From NCBI GenBank assembly GCA_963971285.1, contig OZ020253.1, positions 3,658,001 to 3,722,000 of the forward strand: a stretch of 64,000 nt of DNA. Direction: 5' to 3'. Positions 1 through 10,799 of the stretch are shown piece after piece. Positions within the stretch are counted from its first letter, which is position 1. Every line of letters starts with the position of its first letter. The position numbers and the translations under genes are program-made. Below the pieces are notes generated by a model. That model saw only the letters and a list, made by a program, of their open reading frames with translations, was not told the DNA's origin and ran no database searches. The stretch comes from Astropecten irregularis (Eukaryota > Echinodermata > Asteroidea > Paxillosida > Astropectinidae).

Positions 1-89
1 AATTGAATTTTTAATGATTGTTTGTTTTATTGAGCAAGACATTTTGTGCTAAGCAATTTTTTCGTGCTTAACAGCTTCATGAAATTGGA
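1..89. mobile_element. MITE family B, partial copy at window edge
   Basis: This is the right half of a short repeat found about ten times here. Its end reads AGCTTCATGAAATTGG and it holds paired GTGCTAAGCA/TGCTTA words. Full copies run about 230 bp between inverted ends of the type GGGGCCAATTTCATG. There is no coding capacity. Confidence 0.6.
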
Positions 90-216
90 GATGGATAATT
101 TAAAATCTTTTCTAGACAACCCCGCATAGTCATTCTTCAAATAATCCATTGTTTGTTATCAACAAACAGTAATTCCAAGAATTTTTCCCGAACCTTATAT
201 TTTTATTTCCATCCTC

Positions 217-361
217 AATGGGAGACTTTTGGAGAGTCGGTCTTGAGTCAACTGCGCACGTGCAAACCATGCTTGCGCAATTGTGAGCATGCGCGCGTTG
301 TATTGCGCGTGTGTGCGCGTGCGCTGTTGACTGAAGACCGACTCTCCAAAAGTCTCCCATT
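217..361. mobile_element. Hairpin MITE family A, copy 1
   Basis: The ends AATGGGAGACTTTTGGAGAG and its complement form arms that pair nearly to the centre, so the whole 145 bp can fold into one hairpin. The inner part is rich in GCGC/CGCA words. Other copies lie at 1402-1540 and 42486-42620, with a decayed one near 23600-23722. Reading frames over it on both strands are by-products of the palindrome. No clear target duplication was seen. Confidence 0.8.
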
Positions 362-865
362 GCATGCACACAGCAACATTCACTATCAGCAACGCCGAAA
401 CAATTTTGTTCCCCCAAATGCAATCAAACGACAGAATTTCAACTAGAATAGAATTTTCCTCTGGGGCTAGGATACAAAATGCATGAAGTAATGGAACAAA
501 TTCCCGACGGACGTCACCCAGCATACAGAACTGACGTTAGAAGTGAACGTATAAATAAATAAATATAATAAATGTGATCAATTCAATATATGAAGGCATT
601 GTCCGCAGGAATTGAAGCAGGGGCGTAAGCTCTGCAATAGGAAAGCTGCTTGTACATGTACTGTAAACATCCAACCGTGTATTATAAATTTAGGTCATAT
701 TTTCTCAGTCGCAAACATCTTCATGTCAAATATATTGATGGCATAAATGAACAAAATTTCACCTAAATTTAAAGAGGGTACAAATTTGCAGTTGCAGTTT
801 GGTCGGGAAAGCTAACAGAAAATTTGTAAATTGAAAATCTACTCATGTGTACATGTACACATTAG

Positions 866-1153
866 GGCCCAATTTCATGGAATCCGTTTCCATGAGCAAA
901 GATTCTCCGCTTAATACTCTTTTTGCTTACAGTAAGCATATTTCATGGGAGAGTTTTCTTTCTTGCTAGGCTAAGCAAGGAATATCTGCAGAATGCATAA
1001 GACAGCGCGTTAACAGAAAATAATCTCGGTTAGCCTAGAAATTCTTTATAAACCGAAAGCCTTGCTTACAGAATCCATGAAAAAGATTTCACGCTAAGCA
1101 GTTGTGCCCGTAAGCACAAACATAGGCCATAACAGATTTCATGAAATTGGGCC
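866..1153. mobile_element. MITE, family B variant
   Basis: The inverted ends are GGCCCAATTTCAT and ATGAAATTGGGCC, 288 bp apart. The interior has paired GCTTA/TAAGC words and no open frame. The ends match family B but the interior is longer and different. Confidence 0.65.
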
Positions 1154-1401
1154 AAGTATTAATGAACTCAAACTTGGTTCCTTATGAAAATCAAGCACAA
1201 TAGGTTGAATATGTCTCCACAGGGAAATTCTTAAGGTGTATAGGTCTCCACAAGGTTTTCACTAAACTGATATTTGGAATGAACTCAAAAAGGAGAAATT
1301 TCCAAAGGTAGTTTATCCATCGCAAAGAGAAGTATTTTATATGTACCTGGACGCGCACGCGCTCACTAGAAATTTCATTTCAGGAAAGCGATTCTGGTTC
1401 A
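1154..1401 (+). repeat. Repeat family E fragment
   Basis: The block contains GAAAATCAAGCACAATAGGT, ATGTCTCCACAGGGAAATTC and TTCTGGTTCAAATGGGAG. The same order recurs at 29184-29560, 32411-32850 and 55842-56162. This copy stops where hairpin MITE A copy 2 begins and does not resume after it. Confidence 0.6.
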
Positions 1402-1540
1402 AATGGGAGACTTTTGGAGAGTCGGTCTTGAGTCAACAGCGCACACGCAAACCATGCTTGCGCAACTGTAAGCATGCGCGTGTTGTATTGCGCGTGCGTG
1501 CGCTGTTGACTCAAGACCGACTCTCCAAAAGTCTCCCATT
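1402..1540. mobile_element. Hairpin MITE family A, copy 2
   Basis: A 139-bp near-perfect palindrome, very close in sequence to the copy at 217. Both arms carry GACTTTTGGAGAGTCGGTCT or its complement. The high arm identity suggests recent activity of the family. Confidence 0.82.
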
Positions 1541-2690
1541 GGACATACAGCCACAACTTATTTCAAAAGGTGGCAGCAATAAATTATCTATCTAAAAGGT
1601 CCAACAGAACAAATGTAGACAAAAAACTGAAAATTCATCACTAAGAGAAAAGATTTAGTACATACATTTATCAATTACATTATACAGTATCAGGTTGCCA
1701 AGTGAATGCATTGTTATGCAAATCTATTGTACAATTATTTTGTTCCACATAAATTCTCATTAAAAGTGCAATATGTCAAAAAAAAATAAATAAAAAAAAA
1801 TTGAATTCAATTCCTCTTCTAGCCACCCAACCTAAAACCATCCCAATTCTTACCTTCCCAATCCTTACCCCACATTTACCCATTTCCTAGACCCTACCTT
1901 ACACCCCTCCTTCCTATTTTTACCATAATATTATCATTTCAATGCAGCAGCAAAGAGCGCATCTGTTTGTACAAGACTCCCCTTGCAAATAGGCAGCGAC
2001 ATAAAATTACTCTCAAATTGATAATATGCCCTTGGGCGCATTTTATTACGGGGAAATTTCTGCCACGGTAGATTACAAATTTAACTACGGCAGCGATGGT
2101 GGCAACAAAAAAATACATGTACACGAGCATAGTAGCAATGTCATACGTGTATTCTTGAAGTGCGTTAACCCTGATAGTCTGGTATCCCTAATGGCATTGT
2201 GTATACACACACTAGGAGTGGTCTAGCGCTCAACCTTATACACTGCCACATTTTCTTCTCGCTATTAAACCAGAGAACGTCATCTGCCTCCAGATAGCTG
2301 TGACTTTGTAATTCAATAAGCTGGACGCTTCTAAAAAGCCTCGTGCTTGCCTGTTTTTAGATTGATTTTGGGTCCAGTCCTGGTGTGTTAGTGGCCAACG
2401 AGGGCGCTATTCGTAAAAGGTAGTCTCAGGAGAAATGTATGGACGGCATAAAAATAAACAAAATTTCACCAAAATTAAAAAAGTCTGTTTCTGTGGTTAT
2501 TTGATGATTGTATTGATTAAAAAGCTGTATTATGTTTGAGTGATCCCCAATATACTGCATCTCAGGTTGCAACATTGCAAAAGCTGCATGTATCTCCAAT
2601 AATCCTTGGGATATAGCAAGATGTGAATGGTTTCATGGCTTCTGACTGCCATATGAACAAAGATAATTGACTATTAGGGGCACCACCAAC
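1541..2690. other. AT-rich DNA, no gene seen
   Basis: There is no convincing coding exon. An A-rich run lies near 1779-1800 and a C/T-rich stretch at 1805-1920. A short piece near 2485-2520 resembles the 3' part of the SINE described at 2693. The small open frames lack recognisable domains. Confidence 0.5.
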
Positions 2691-2692
2691 AT

Positions 2693-2870
2693 AGGGCTGG
2701 GTAGCTCAGTTGGTGAGAGTGCCGGTACAATATTTCGGAGGTCCCTGGTTCAAATCCTGCTCCAGTCAATTTTTCTTTGTTCACTTTTCAATACAAATTT
2801 AAAAAGGTTACAAGTTTGCAATTGCAGTTTGGTCAGAGCTCACAAATGCTAACAGAGAATTTATAAACTT
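2693..2870 (+). mobile_element. tRNA-derived SINE
   Basis: A tRNA-like head has an A-box-like TAGCTCAGTTGGTGAGAG and a B-box-like GGTTCAAATCC at normal tRNA spacing, then a non-tRNA body starting CTCCAGTCAATTTTTC. The same junction recurs in reverse near 21300. The tail words TTTGCAATTGCAGTTTGGTC recur near 788. These boxes would act as an internal RNA polymerase III promoter. It is unlikely to be a functional tRNA gene because the head is not followed by an end-matching acceptor stem. Confidence 0.7.
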
Positions 2871-2927
2871 AGTAATTTTTGAGTCAATTCCAAACATCAG
2901 CTTTGTGGAAATATCGTGGAGATCTGA

Positions 2928-3154
2928 GGCCAATTTCACGACCCTGCTTAGCACAGCAATTTGCTAACCATGAAATTTCTGCCTTAATAAAAACCCGACT
3001 AACAACCAAATGTGTTGTGTATCGCTTGTGATTGTTCTTTGGCTGTTGTTCACTGACCATGAATATCAAATGGAATTTTTAATGATGGTTTGTTTTATGG
3101 CGCAAGACATTTTGTGCTAAGCATTTTTTGTGCTTAGCAGCTCCATGAAATTGG
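2928..3154. mobile_element. MITE family B, inserted in family E
   Basis: Ends GGCCAATTTCA and TGAAATTGG flank GCTTAGC words and the shared family core. The sequence on the two sides (2885-2927 and 3155-3222) forms one interrupted family E copy, so this MITE landed in an older repeat. Confidence 0.65.
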
Positions 3155-3222
3155 TAGCGCCTTAAGAATTTCCGTGTGGAGACATATTCAACCTATTGTG
3201 CTCGCTATCCGCAAGGCACCAA

Positions 3223-4060
3223 AGTTCAATACTAAAACCCTACATCACACATCTGAAAACACTGCGCGTATTCATCTTCTACAAACACCACACGGAACCG
3301 CCCTTTTCCCCGTTTGACAAGATACACATAAAGCTATCTCCTCATCTAAATATAGCCCAGCATATGAAAGCCCTCCAAACACAAACACAACAAACCCAAC
3401 AAGGGTAATGTCACTTTAATTGCTAGCTGCGGGAGACACGCGATTCCTTTCCCTACAACAAAAGTCCGGCCCGACCAAATGACACCACAGTACTGACACA
3501 CCACGTATCTTATTGATCGGACACTGCTGGGCATATTTTTTTTTTCTTCCGTGTGTTAAATTACAAGATGAGGATGATCTATTGAAAAGGGAAGGGGTGG
3601 AGAGGGGAAGACAAGACAAGCAGTCCGCCGTTGTCACTTGATATCTTCAGTCAATGGGTAAAGTTGATGAACAACGTGTAGGGTGTTACCGCTCCGCAGC
3701 GGTGGGCCGGCGGTCTCCGATTTCATAATTGCTTGGAGAAATCCCTCAGTCAAATGAACTGTTGACATGGTGTTAGTCTAGTTATTACTACTTGACACTG
3801 CTTTTCCCGTTTCCCAAATATATTGTTCAAAAGTGTTCCCATGTTTATTTCCACCGTGTCCTCAGTGCAAAATTTCAAATTACACCACCACAATATATAG
3901 GATGTCCGAGTTGTTTCTTACATGAATAATCTGACAACGCACACTCAACTGAAATTTTCAATCTGAAATTTCTCATTGAAAGTAGGTCTACCAGATTTCA
4001 TTTGACTAGAATTTGGGGGGAAAATACAGGCAATCATACATGACATGTACTACACAATAC
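3223..4060. other. Unassigned non-coding block
   Basis: No gene is recognised. It contains the local palindrome ACCGCTCCGCAGCGGT near 3690 in a small GC-rich patch. The remainder is AT-rich with only short open frames. Confidence 0.45.
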
Positions 4061-4064
4061 CAGA

Positions 4065-4380
4065 ATTTATATCCTTGTGGGGACATGGCTTTGTTCTTGT
4101 GCACTAAATGAACACTCTCCGAAGAGCAGAATTGAAATTGCTCCCATTTGAAGCAGAATCACTTTCCTTGGTTGAAATTTCTAGCAAACCTACCTACCAT
4201 GTACATAAAATAAATCTCTCTGCGGCAAATAATTAAGCCTCTATCTTGGAAATTCCTCCTTTTTGAGTTGATTCCAAATATCAGTTTTGTGAAAACCTTG
4301 TGGAGACCTATACACCTTTAGAATTTCCCTGTGGAGACATATTCAATCTATTGTGCTCGGTCTCCACAAGGCACCAGATA
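4065..4380 (-). repeat. Repeat family E, reverse copy
   Basis: Read on the minus strand it matches the family E order: GGTGCCTTGTGGAGACCGAG, then the CTCCACAGGGAAATTC block, then the end ATCCTTGTGG. It spans about 315 bp. Both ends share CTTGTGGAGAC in inverted order, which suggests a degraded terminal-inverted-repeat element. Confidence 0.6.
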
Positions 4381-4609
4381 TATACAGTGTATGTTCATAC
4401 TGTAGTCTTTTTTTGTCAATTAATCATTCCTAGATTGTAAAGCCTCCACAAAAAATCTTGAAAAGATAACTCATACTGATAGCGGATATTACAACAGATC
4501 CAATCACTTAACCACCTGTTGCACTAAGCTAAGGGTAGCATGTCAAGGTCAGTTAATCACTACGCAGCTCTATGCATTCAAGTCCATGTACTTCAACTAG
4601 GCATATAAA

Positions 4610-4705
4610 CTGCTCATCAACCAAAATACTGACCTGAAATATATAAAATGCTTGGAGTTAGGAGGGCCTGGAGTTTTGATCCTAGCAGGATCTTTCTCAA
4701 AGTAA
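4610..4705 (+). repeat. Family G half-element next to satellite
   Basis: It carries CTGCTCATCAACCAAAATA, GGAGTTAGGAGGGCCTG and GATCCTAGCAGGATC. This is one arm of the foldback family best seen at 18008-18352. The 22-bp satellite starts 42 bp downstream. Confidence 0.6.
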
Positions 4706-4746
4706 CAAGCATCCTAACAAATACCAAATTGAGCATTGGTTGTGAA

Positions 4747-6262
4747 CCAGAGGTTGGGTCGCAACCTGCCAGAGGTTGGGTCGCACCCTGCCAGAGGTTG
4801 GTTCGCAACCTGTCAGAGGTTGGTCCACAACCTGCTTAGGTTGGTCCACGACCTGCCAGAGGTTGGTTCACAACCTGCCTGAAGTTGGCTCACAACCTGC
4901 CAGAGGTTGGGTCGCAACCTGCCAGAGGTTGGGTCACAACCTGCCAGAGGTTGGGCCACAACCTGCCAGAGGTTGGGCCACAACCTGCCAGAGGTTGGCT
5001 CGCAACCTGCCAGAGGTTGGGCCACAACCTGCCAGAGGTTGGTTCACAACCTGCCAGAGGTTGGGCCACAACCTGCCAGAGGTTGGTCCACAACCTGCCA
5101 GAGGTTGGGCCACAACCTGCCAGAGGATGGTTCACAACCTGCCAGAGGTTGGCTCGCAACCTGCCAGAGGTTGGGCCACAACCTGCCAGAGGTTGGTTCA
5201 CAACCTGCCAGAGGTTGGGCCACAACCTGCCAGAGGTTGGTTCACAACCTGCCAGAGGTTGGGCCACAACCTGCCAGAGGATGGTTCACAACCTTTGAGA
5301 GGTTGCTTCACGACCTGCCAGAGGTTGGCTCACAACCTGCCAGAGGTTGGTCCACAACCTTCCAGAGGTTGGGCCACAACCTGCCAGAGGATAGTTCACA
5401 ACCTGCCAGAGGTTGGGCCACAACCTGCCAGAGGATGGTCCACAACCTTCCAGAGGTTGGGCCACAACCTGCCAGAGGTTGGCTCACAACCTGCCAGAGG
5501 TTGGTCCACAACCTTCCAGAGATTGGGCCACAACCTGCCAGAGGATGGTTCACAACCTGCCAGAAGTTGGGCCACAACCTTTGAGAGGTTGCTTCACAAC
5601 CTGCCAGAGGTTGGGCCACAACCTGCCAGAGGATGATTCACAACCTTTGAGAGGTTGCTTCACGACCTGCCAGAGGTTGGGTCGCAACCTGCCAGAGGTT
5701 GGTCCACAACCTTCCAGAGGTTGCTTCACAACCTGCCAGAGGTCTGGTCACAACCTGCCACAGGTTGGTTCACAACCTGCCAGAGGATGGTTCACAACCT
5801 TCGAGAGGTTGCTTCACGACCTGCCAGAGGTTGGCTCACAACCTGCCAGAGATTGGGTCACAACCTTCCACAGGTTGGTTCACAACCTCCCAGAGGTTGG
5901 TTCACAACCTGTCAGAGGATGGTTAACAACCTTGGAGAGGTTGCTTCACGACCTGCCAGAGGTTGGCTCACAACCTGCCAGAGGATGGTTAACAACCTTG
6001 GAGAGGTTGCTTCACGACCTGCCAGAGGTTGGGTCGCAACCTGCCAGAGGTTGGTCCACAACCTGCCAGAGGATGGTTCACAACCTGCCAGAGGTTGCTT
6101 CAAGACCTGCCAGAGGTTGGGTCGCAACCTGCAGAGGTTGGGCCACAACCTGCCAGAGGTTGGTCCACAACCTTCCAGAGGTTGGTTCACAACCTTCCAC
6201 AGGCTGGTTCACAACCTGCCAGAGGCTGGTCCACAACCTGCCAGAGGTTGGTCCACAACCTG
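4747..6262. repeat. 22-bp palindromic minisatellite, about 69 units
   Basis: The consensus unit is CCAGAGGTTGGKYCACAACC plus TG. Each unit contains AGGTTG and CAACCT, and these words pair both within a unit (around variable centres such as GGCCA, GTTCA, GTCCA) and across the unit junction (CAACCTGCCAGAGGTTG). The period is not a multiple of three and the unit lacks stops, so several frames stay open for 200-300 codons. These are not treated as genes. The right part contains a higher-order pattern: a GAGAGGTTGCTTCACGACC variant recurs, in two neighbouring cases 66 bp (three units) apart. Confidence 0.95.
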
Positions 6263-6766
6263 GTTGGGTCAAAACATCACAGGCCAGAATCCAGGACACA
6301 GCCTGACACAGGATAGCCCAAACTAAAACACCTGTTAGACATACTCTATAACCCTATCCTCATCTATTGTCAAAGTGTTGAACCACTACCAACAGATCAA
6401 TACGACCTACAACAATAGAGTGGAAATACGTCAATAGGTTGGGACTCCTGCCAAAAAATAAAAAACGAGCGCCAAACAGTAAACAACAGCAACTAAGCAA
6501 CTGATACTTCGTACAATACAATGGATAAATGTATGCAATGAGCCAGACAGTATACGACCTTCTAAAATACAAAGTGTCTGGGAAATACATGCAGTACCTG
6601 GATGGGACTAGCTGAAGTATGTTACTGGCATAAACCCATGACTTGTGCACATGTACAGTACCATCAACTTTCCACATGACTATACATGTACAATTTATTA
6701 TGCAAAAAAACCAGGTTGTCAACCTTTGAACTGAATGAACTCAATGCCAGCCTACTACACAAATGC
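6263..6766. other. Unassigned block, no gene seen
   Basis: Ordinary AT-rich sequence separates the satellite from the next MITE. A 120-codon minus frame over 6360-6722 has no recognisable domain and no supporting splice or start signals, so it is not called. Confidence 0.4.
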
Positions 6767-6767
6767 T

Positions 6768-7140
6768 TAAAGGTACAGTACAGGATTGGTATAAACATAC
6801 CCAAACAGAAATGTTCACAGATTTACATGTACATGTACATGTACATGTAACTTTCAGGATATGAAGATGGTGCTGGTAGAAACATACATGTACCCTTTAA
6901 ATATTTCCAGCTGAAATGCTGTTTTTATCCAGAAATTGGTAAAACAAAGACCAAAAACAGTTTTGATCTCGGGGTAAAATTCTTTATGTTTTATAAGAAA
7001 AATGGAGTCAGGTTTTCGCTGTTTTTTCATGACTCAGATGTCCGATTGAGCTCAAATGTTCACAGGTTTATCATTTCATGCACATATTGGATCAGACAAA
7101 GTGTGAGTACTGTTTTGTGACCTTTACCAATCATGTATTA
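6768..7140. mobile_element. MITE family C, variant copy
   Basis: It begins TTAAAGGTACAGTACAGGAT and ends near TTACCAATCATGTATTAT, which are inverted relatives. The core words GGTAGAAACATAC, TTATCCAGAAAT and TTTTGATCTCGGGGT recur in many copies. A (ACATGT)n stretch at 6827-6849 lies inside. Confidence 0.65.
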
Positions 7141-7246
7141 TATGTATCAATACCCATTTTTATTGAAATAATTTTTTTGCTGGGGATACTTTTTGACAGA
7201 CAAGAACTTAAAGCCGTCAAATTCATTGATCTATTTACTAATAACT

Positions 7247-7487
7247 GGGGCTAATTTAATAGTGCTGCTTCAGCCAAAATTTGCTTAAGCATAAAAAGTC
7301 TTCCTTGATCAGACATGATTACCAACCAAATTTTCATGTGATGTTTACTGCTTTTGACTTATATTCGGCCATTGTTTGCCGAGCATAACATTCACAAGGA
7401 GTTTTGGCTGGCATACTGATTTGATTTACCAAGGTTTTTGGTGCTTAGGCAAATTTTAGTGCTTAAGCAGCTCTATGAAATTGGCCC
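7247..7487. mobile_element. MITE family B copy
   Basis: Ends GGGGCTAATTT and TCTATGAAATTGGCCC, with paired TTTGCTTAAGC and GTGCTTAAGC words, 241 bp. It is closest to the copies at 28536 and 45125, which share the ACAAGGAGTTTTGGC interior. Confidence 0.65.
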
Positions 7488-8115
7488 GAGGTCAAGAAGA
7501 CTGGCCAAACTAGATCAACATTCATTGTTCTGGTGCCATTTAACATAATACCAATAGGACTTTTTTAGTGGCGAGACTAGTAGCCAGTCTAGTATCATGA
7601 CCAGTCTATTTTTCTGCATGTACAATATGTACATGTGGAAGTGTTTGAAAGTTGATAAGGTTAACGACCTCTCACAACATAAACTGAAAGTTTGAAGGCC
7701 AAACTCATGTAAACGTTTGCCACAGGTCATGTAGACAGCCAAATGCGTGGAATATTGCACACAGTGTTGGAATTCCACACCATCTCAGCGGAATCGTCCA
7801 AGAGGAGAATCTAATCGAAGAATTCTCGCGGGGTCTTAAACTCTTGGGGGCTATTATTGACTACAACGTGCCCACTTCTGCGAATCTTTCCGGATGCTGG
7901 TTGAGTTTAGGTCATGAATGTTCCACCCATTGACTGTAAACACACATGTTAAATTCCACTTAGCCGCCTACTCACAAATTACTTTGATAGAATTCTAACT
8001 TCAATCATTTTTTAAAGAAAATTGCTGACGCCCGAGAAATTTAAGAAATACATCGGAGAAAGTCCAACATCTTCCACTGGTTGAACTTTTTACTCAAATT
8101 CAGAAAAACAGCAAG
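7488..8115. other. Unassigned block, no gene seen
   Basis: No repeat family or coding exon is recognised. The small frames lack known motifs. Confidence 0.4.
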
Positions 8116-8520
8116 ATTTAAAGGCAACTTCACACATACCACAAAAGAAATCTTCACATATTTACACAATGTACCTATAACTTACAGTACAGGGTATTAA
8201 GATGGTGATGGTAGAAACATACCGTTAAAATGTTTCTGCCTGAAATGCTGTATTTCTCTAGAAAAGAGTAAAACCAATAACCAAAAAAAAACAATGTTGA
8301 TCTTTTAAAGATACAAAATAACGGTGAACAGATTTTTAAAAATACTGTGCCACTTTTTCAATGTTTTCTCAAAAAGTGGACACCGTATGGGACTGAAAAT
8401 TTCACAGATGACTGTTCCTGTATCATCCTTGAAATGTTTGCCCATGAATCTGCATTTCTTTGACAAAAACCAAAGAATGATATTCCCTGGTGACTGTTTG
8501 CACTGTTTACAAACTATTTA
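8116..8520. mobile_element. MITE family C, degraded copy
   Basis: It shares GTAGAAACATACCGTTAAAA, a TTGATCTTTTAAAGATA centre, CTCAAAAAGTGGACACCGTA and CTTTGACAAAAACCAAAG in family order. The ends are decayed. Confidence 0.6.
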
Positions 8521-9086
8521 GTAAATTTTCTGTCTCAAACTCAATAATTTGTTTTGGGAGCCTTGAAAATTCTGTACGCTGCCTTTAAAATGCATGCAAA
8601 TGTGAAAAAAAAAGGTAATTTATGTTACAAAATGTCCCAAAACTGTGGAAATCCCATTAAAATCTCCTCAAATGAACTTAAAATGGATGACAAACACACG
8701 CGAGGAAATCGGTTGTTTTTGTAGGTAAAAAACCCTCCCCAAAACCACTTAAAACTGCCATTACATCGAAGGATCAACCTCGCTTAGCCAGCGAATCTAT
8801 TTGATTTCCAAATCAGCCAATCCAAACATAGAATCCAATGTCCTTAGTTGAAAGATCATATAAACACAAGGTAGGGGGTGTTCCTCCGTGCGTAGGGAAG
8901 ACAAACATTTTCCCCTTCCCTTTTAGGGCATCCGAGTCCGTCCGGAACCCCTGTACAAACATCAATTACAGTATTTCAAAAAAATCCATCTCTGTGTAAA
9001 TTGTATGCAACCATGTTGGTTTAAGAATGCGGACTGAGTTTTTGAAGGTAAAGGTTATTTCATCAAATGCATCGTCGATCGATTAA

Positions 9087-9646
9087 AGGTAACGTCATAT
9101 TTTGTTGTTTCTTTGTCGGAGAAATGTTGATTCATGGGCAAAAATATCAAGGAAGATGCAGTAACAATCATCTGTGAAATTTCCAGTCCCACACGGTGCT
9201 CACTTTTTGGAACAACACAGGTGAAAAACGATCACGGTATTTTTAATTCTGTGCAGGAGTTTTTATCTCCGAGATAAAAACTTTTTTGGGGTCTCTGGTT
9301 TAACACTTAGGGCCTATCTGGATTAATTAGAGCATTTCAGCCAAATTGTAACGGTATGTTCCTACATGTTTCTGAAAATTTCAGTCCCAACCGGTGCCCA
9401 CTTTTTGAGAAAACAGTGAAAAATGGCCACAGTATTTCCTAAGTCTTTTCTCTTTTATTTTTGATCTTTAAAAGATCAAAAATCATGTTGGTCACTGGTT
9501 GTACTCTGTTATGGATAAATACAGCATTTCAGGCAGAACCAATTTTAACAGTGTGTTTCTACCATCACCATCTTCATACCCTGTAAGTTATAGGTAAATC
9601 TGTGAAGATTTCTGTTTTGATACGATACCAAAGTATGATACTACCT
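9087..9646. mobile_element. MITE family C with TTAA on both sides
   Basis: The left end is AGGTAACGTCATA after TTAA (9083-9086). The right end is TATGATACTACCT before TTAA (9647-9650). The interior holds the family words CACTTTTTGAGAAAACAGTG and AAAGATCAAAAATCATG. The flanking TTAA fits target-site duplication of piggyBac-like or Kolobok-like elements. At 560 bp it is longer than usual and may contain a second partial copy. Confidence 0.65.
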
Positions 9647-9650
9647 TTAA

Positions 9651-10425
9651 CGCAATGCAACCAAAGACAATACATTTCTTCGGTCTGAATAGAAATCCTG
9701 GGGAAATTTGCAGTGCAGAATTCATAGAATTATTACAATACAATAAATAAATAAATAAATTACTTGTATTAATAAATAAATAAATATGGTTCAAGATGGA
9801 CGAGAAGTGAGTTCTAAAAATGTGTTTTGTCAAGTATTCCATGGACAGCTTGCAAAATGAGTACTTCATTAAAATAGACATAACTCCTCTTAGGAATGAT
9901 CAATTTGTTTCATTCTTTTTTTCTAATAAGCAGGAGAAAATGCTTGTTAATGCTTTAATAAACTTTAGAGTGTCATTCGTTTGTTTTTAAAAAACAAACC
10001 AAATCCCGGTCAACTTCTTTTTGACTCTGTATTTAAAATGATCTTTCAGTACATGTACAGTAGGCCCTACATGTAGAGCATTACAAACAAATGCACAGAC
10101 TTCGACGAGGAATACTAAGCACGAAGGCAGAATATAGAGTCTGCATGCATAGAGACAACCCATGCACGCTCGATTGATCACATTTCATACGCATCTTAGT
10201 CAAGGACTATTTCCTTATTTTGTATCATATTGGGCAGTTGAGCTTAAATTTAATACTGGCTTCAGTCTTAGGGACTGTTATAAATATGTCATGCAAGCAA
10301 ATATAATAAATTCATACTGAAAATTTTAACAATCACATGAAAACTGTAAAACCCTATATTGCATATTCTGCCAACATTTCAAGATGACATATCTTACTCA
10401 TGCATGTCATGGGTTGGAAAAATAT
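9651..10425. other. Unassigned AT-rich flank of the DIRS-like element
   Basis: Short AAAT/AATA runs lie near 9743-9786. No coding exon is recognised. The sequence directly left of 10426 does not duplicate the sequence right of 16653. Confidence 0.45.
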
Positions 10426-10580
10426 AGTCTACTGCATTCAACCTACCCCAGACGGTTACTACTATATGCAAATTCCCCTGCGCCAATTTGCTGCTTCGCT
10501 GAAAAGACTTGATCAACCGTGGTGCACCCTGACCTCCCACAATGCATACCGACATAGCCGCCATGATCGTCCTTCTTTTC
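10426..10580 (+). repeat. Left inverted terminal repeat
   Basis: The outer extension AGTCTACTGCATTCA is followed by a 140-bp core from ACCTACCCCAGACGG to TCCTTCTTTTC. The core is identical to the complement of 16477-16616. The complement of its first 45 bases appears at 16331-16375. Confidence 0.9.
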
Positions 10581-10755
10581 TCAGCGCCGCTATGAAACGG
10601 ACGTGCCCTTTGTGGGCTCTTTCGATTTTCGAGTTTCCGTTTCCCGCTGCTCTTCCAAACTGTATAGACTTGATATTTCTCCTTTTTACTTATCTGATTA
10701 ACCGTTACCAATAAACAGTGTTCTCTTGTGCGTTTGTTTTTGGTATTTTTCTCTC

Positions 10756-10776
10756 TTTTTTTTTTTTTTTTTTTTT
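10756..10776. repeat. T21 homopolymer inside the DIRS-like element
   Basis: An uninterrupted run of 21 T, 176 bp inside the left terminal repeat. Confidence 0.9.
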
Positions 10777-10799
10777 CTTTGTGCATCCTACAGGTACCG

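Noticed and set aside
2693-2770. Functional tRNA gene
   Set aside because: A- and B-box-like words are present, but no acceptor-stem pairing was seen and the sequence continues into a repeated SINE body.
4776-6306. Long overlapping open frames (up to 297 codons) with 22-residue repeats
   Set aside because: They arise because the 22-bp satellite unit lacks stop codons in any register. Several frames on both strands are open at once and no start or splice evidence favours one.
10394-10786. 130-codon minus frame and its plus-strand partner at the left edge of the DIRS-like element
   Set aside because: They read through the inverted terminal repeat; the same peptide reappears at 16388-16672 from the other repeat, so it is a repeat artefact.
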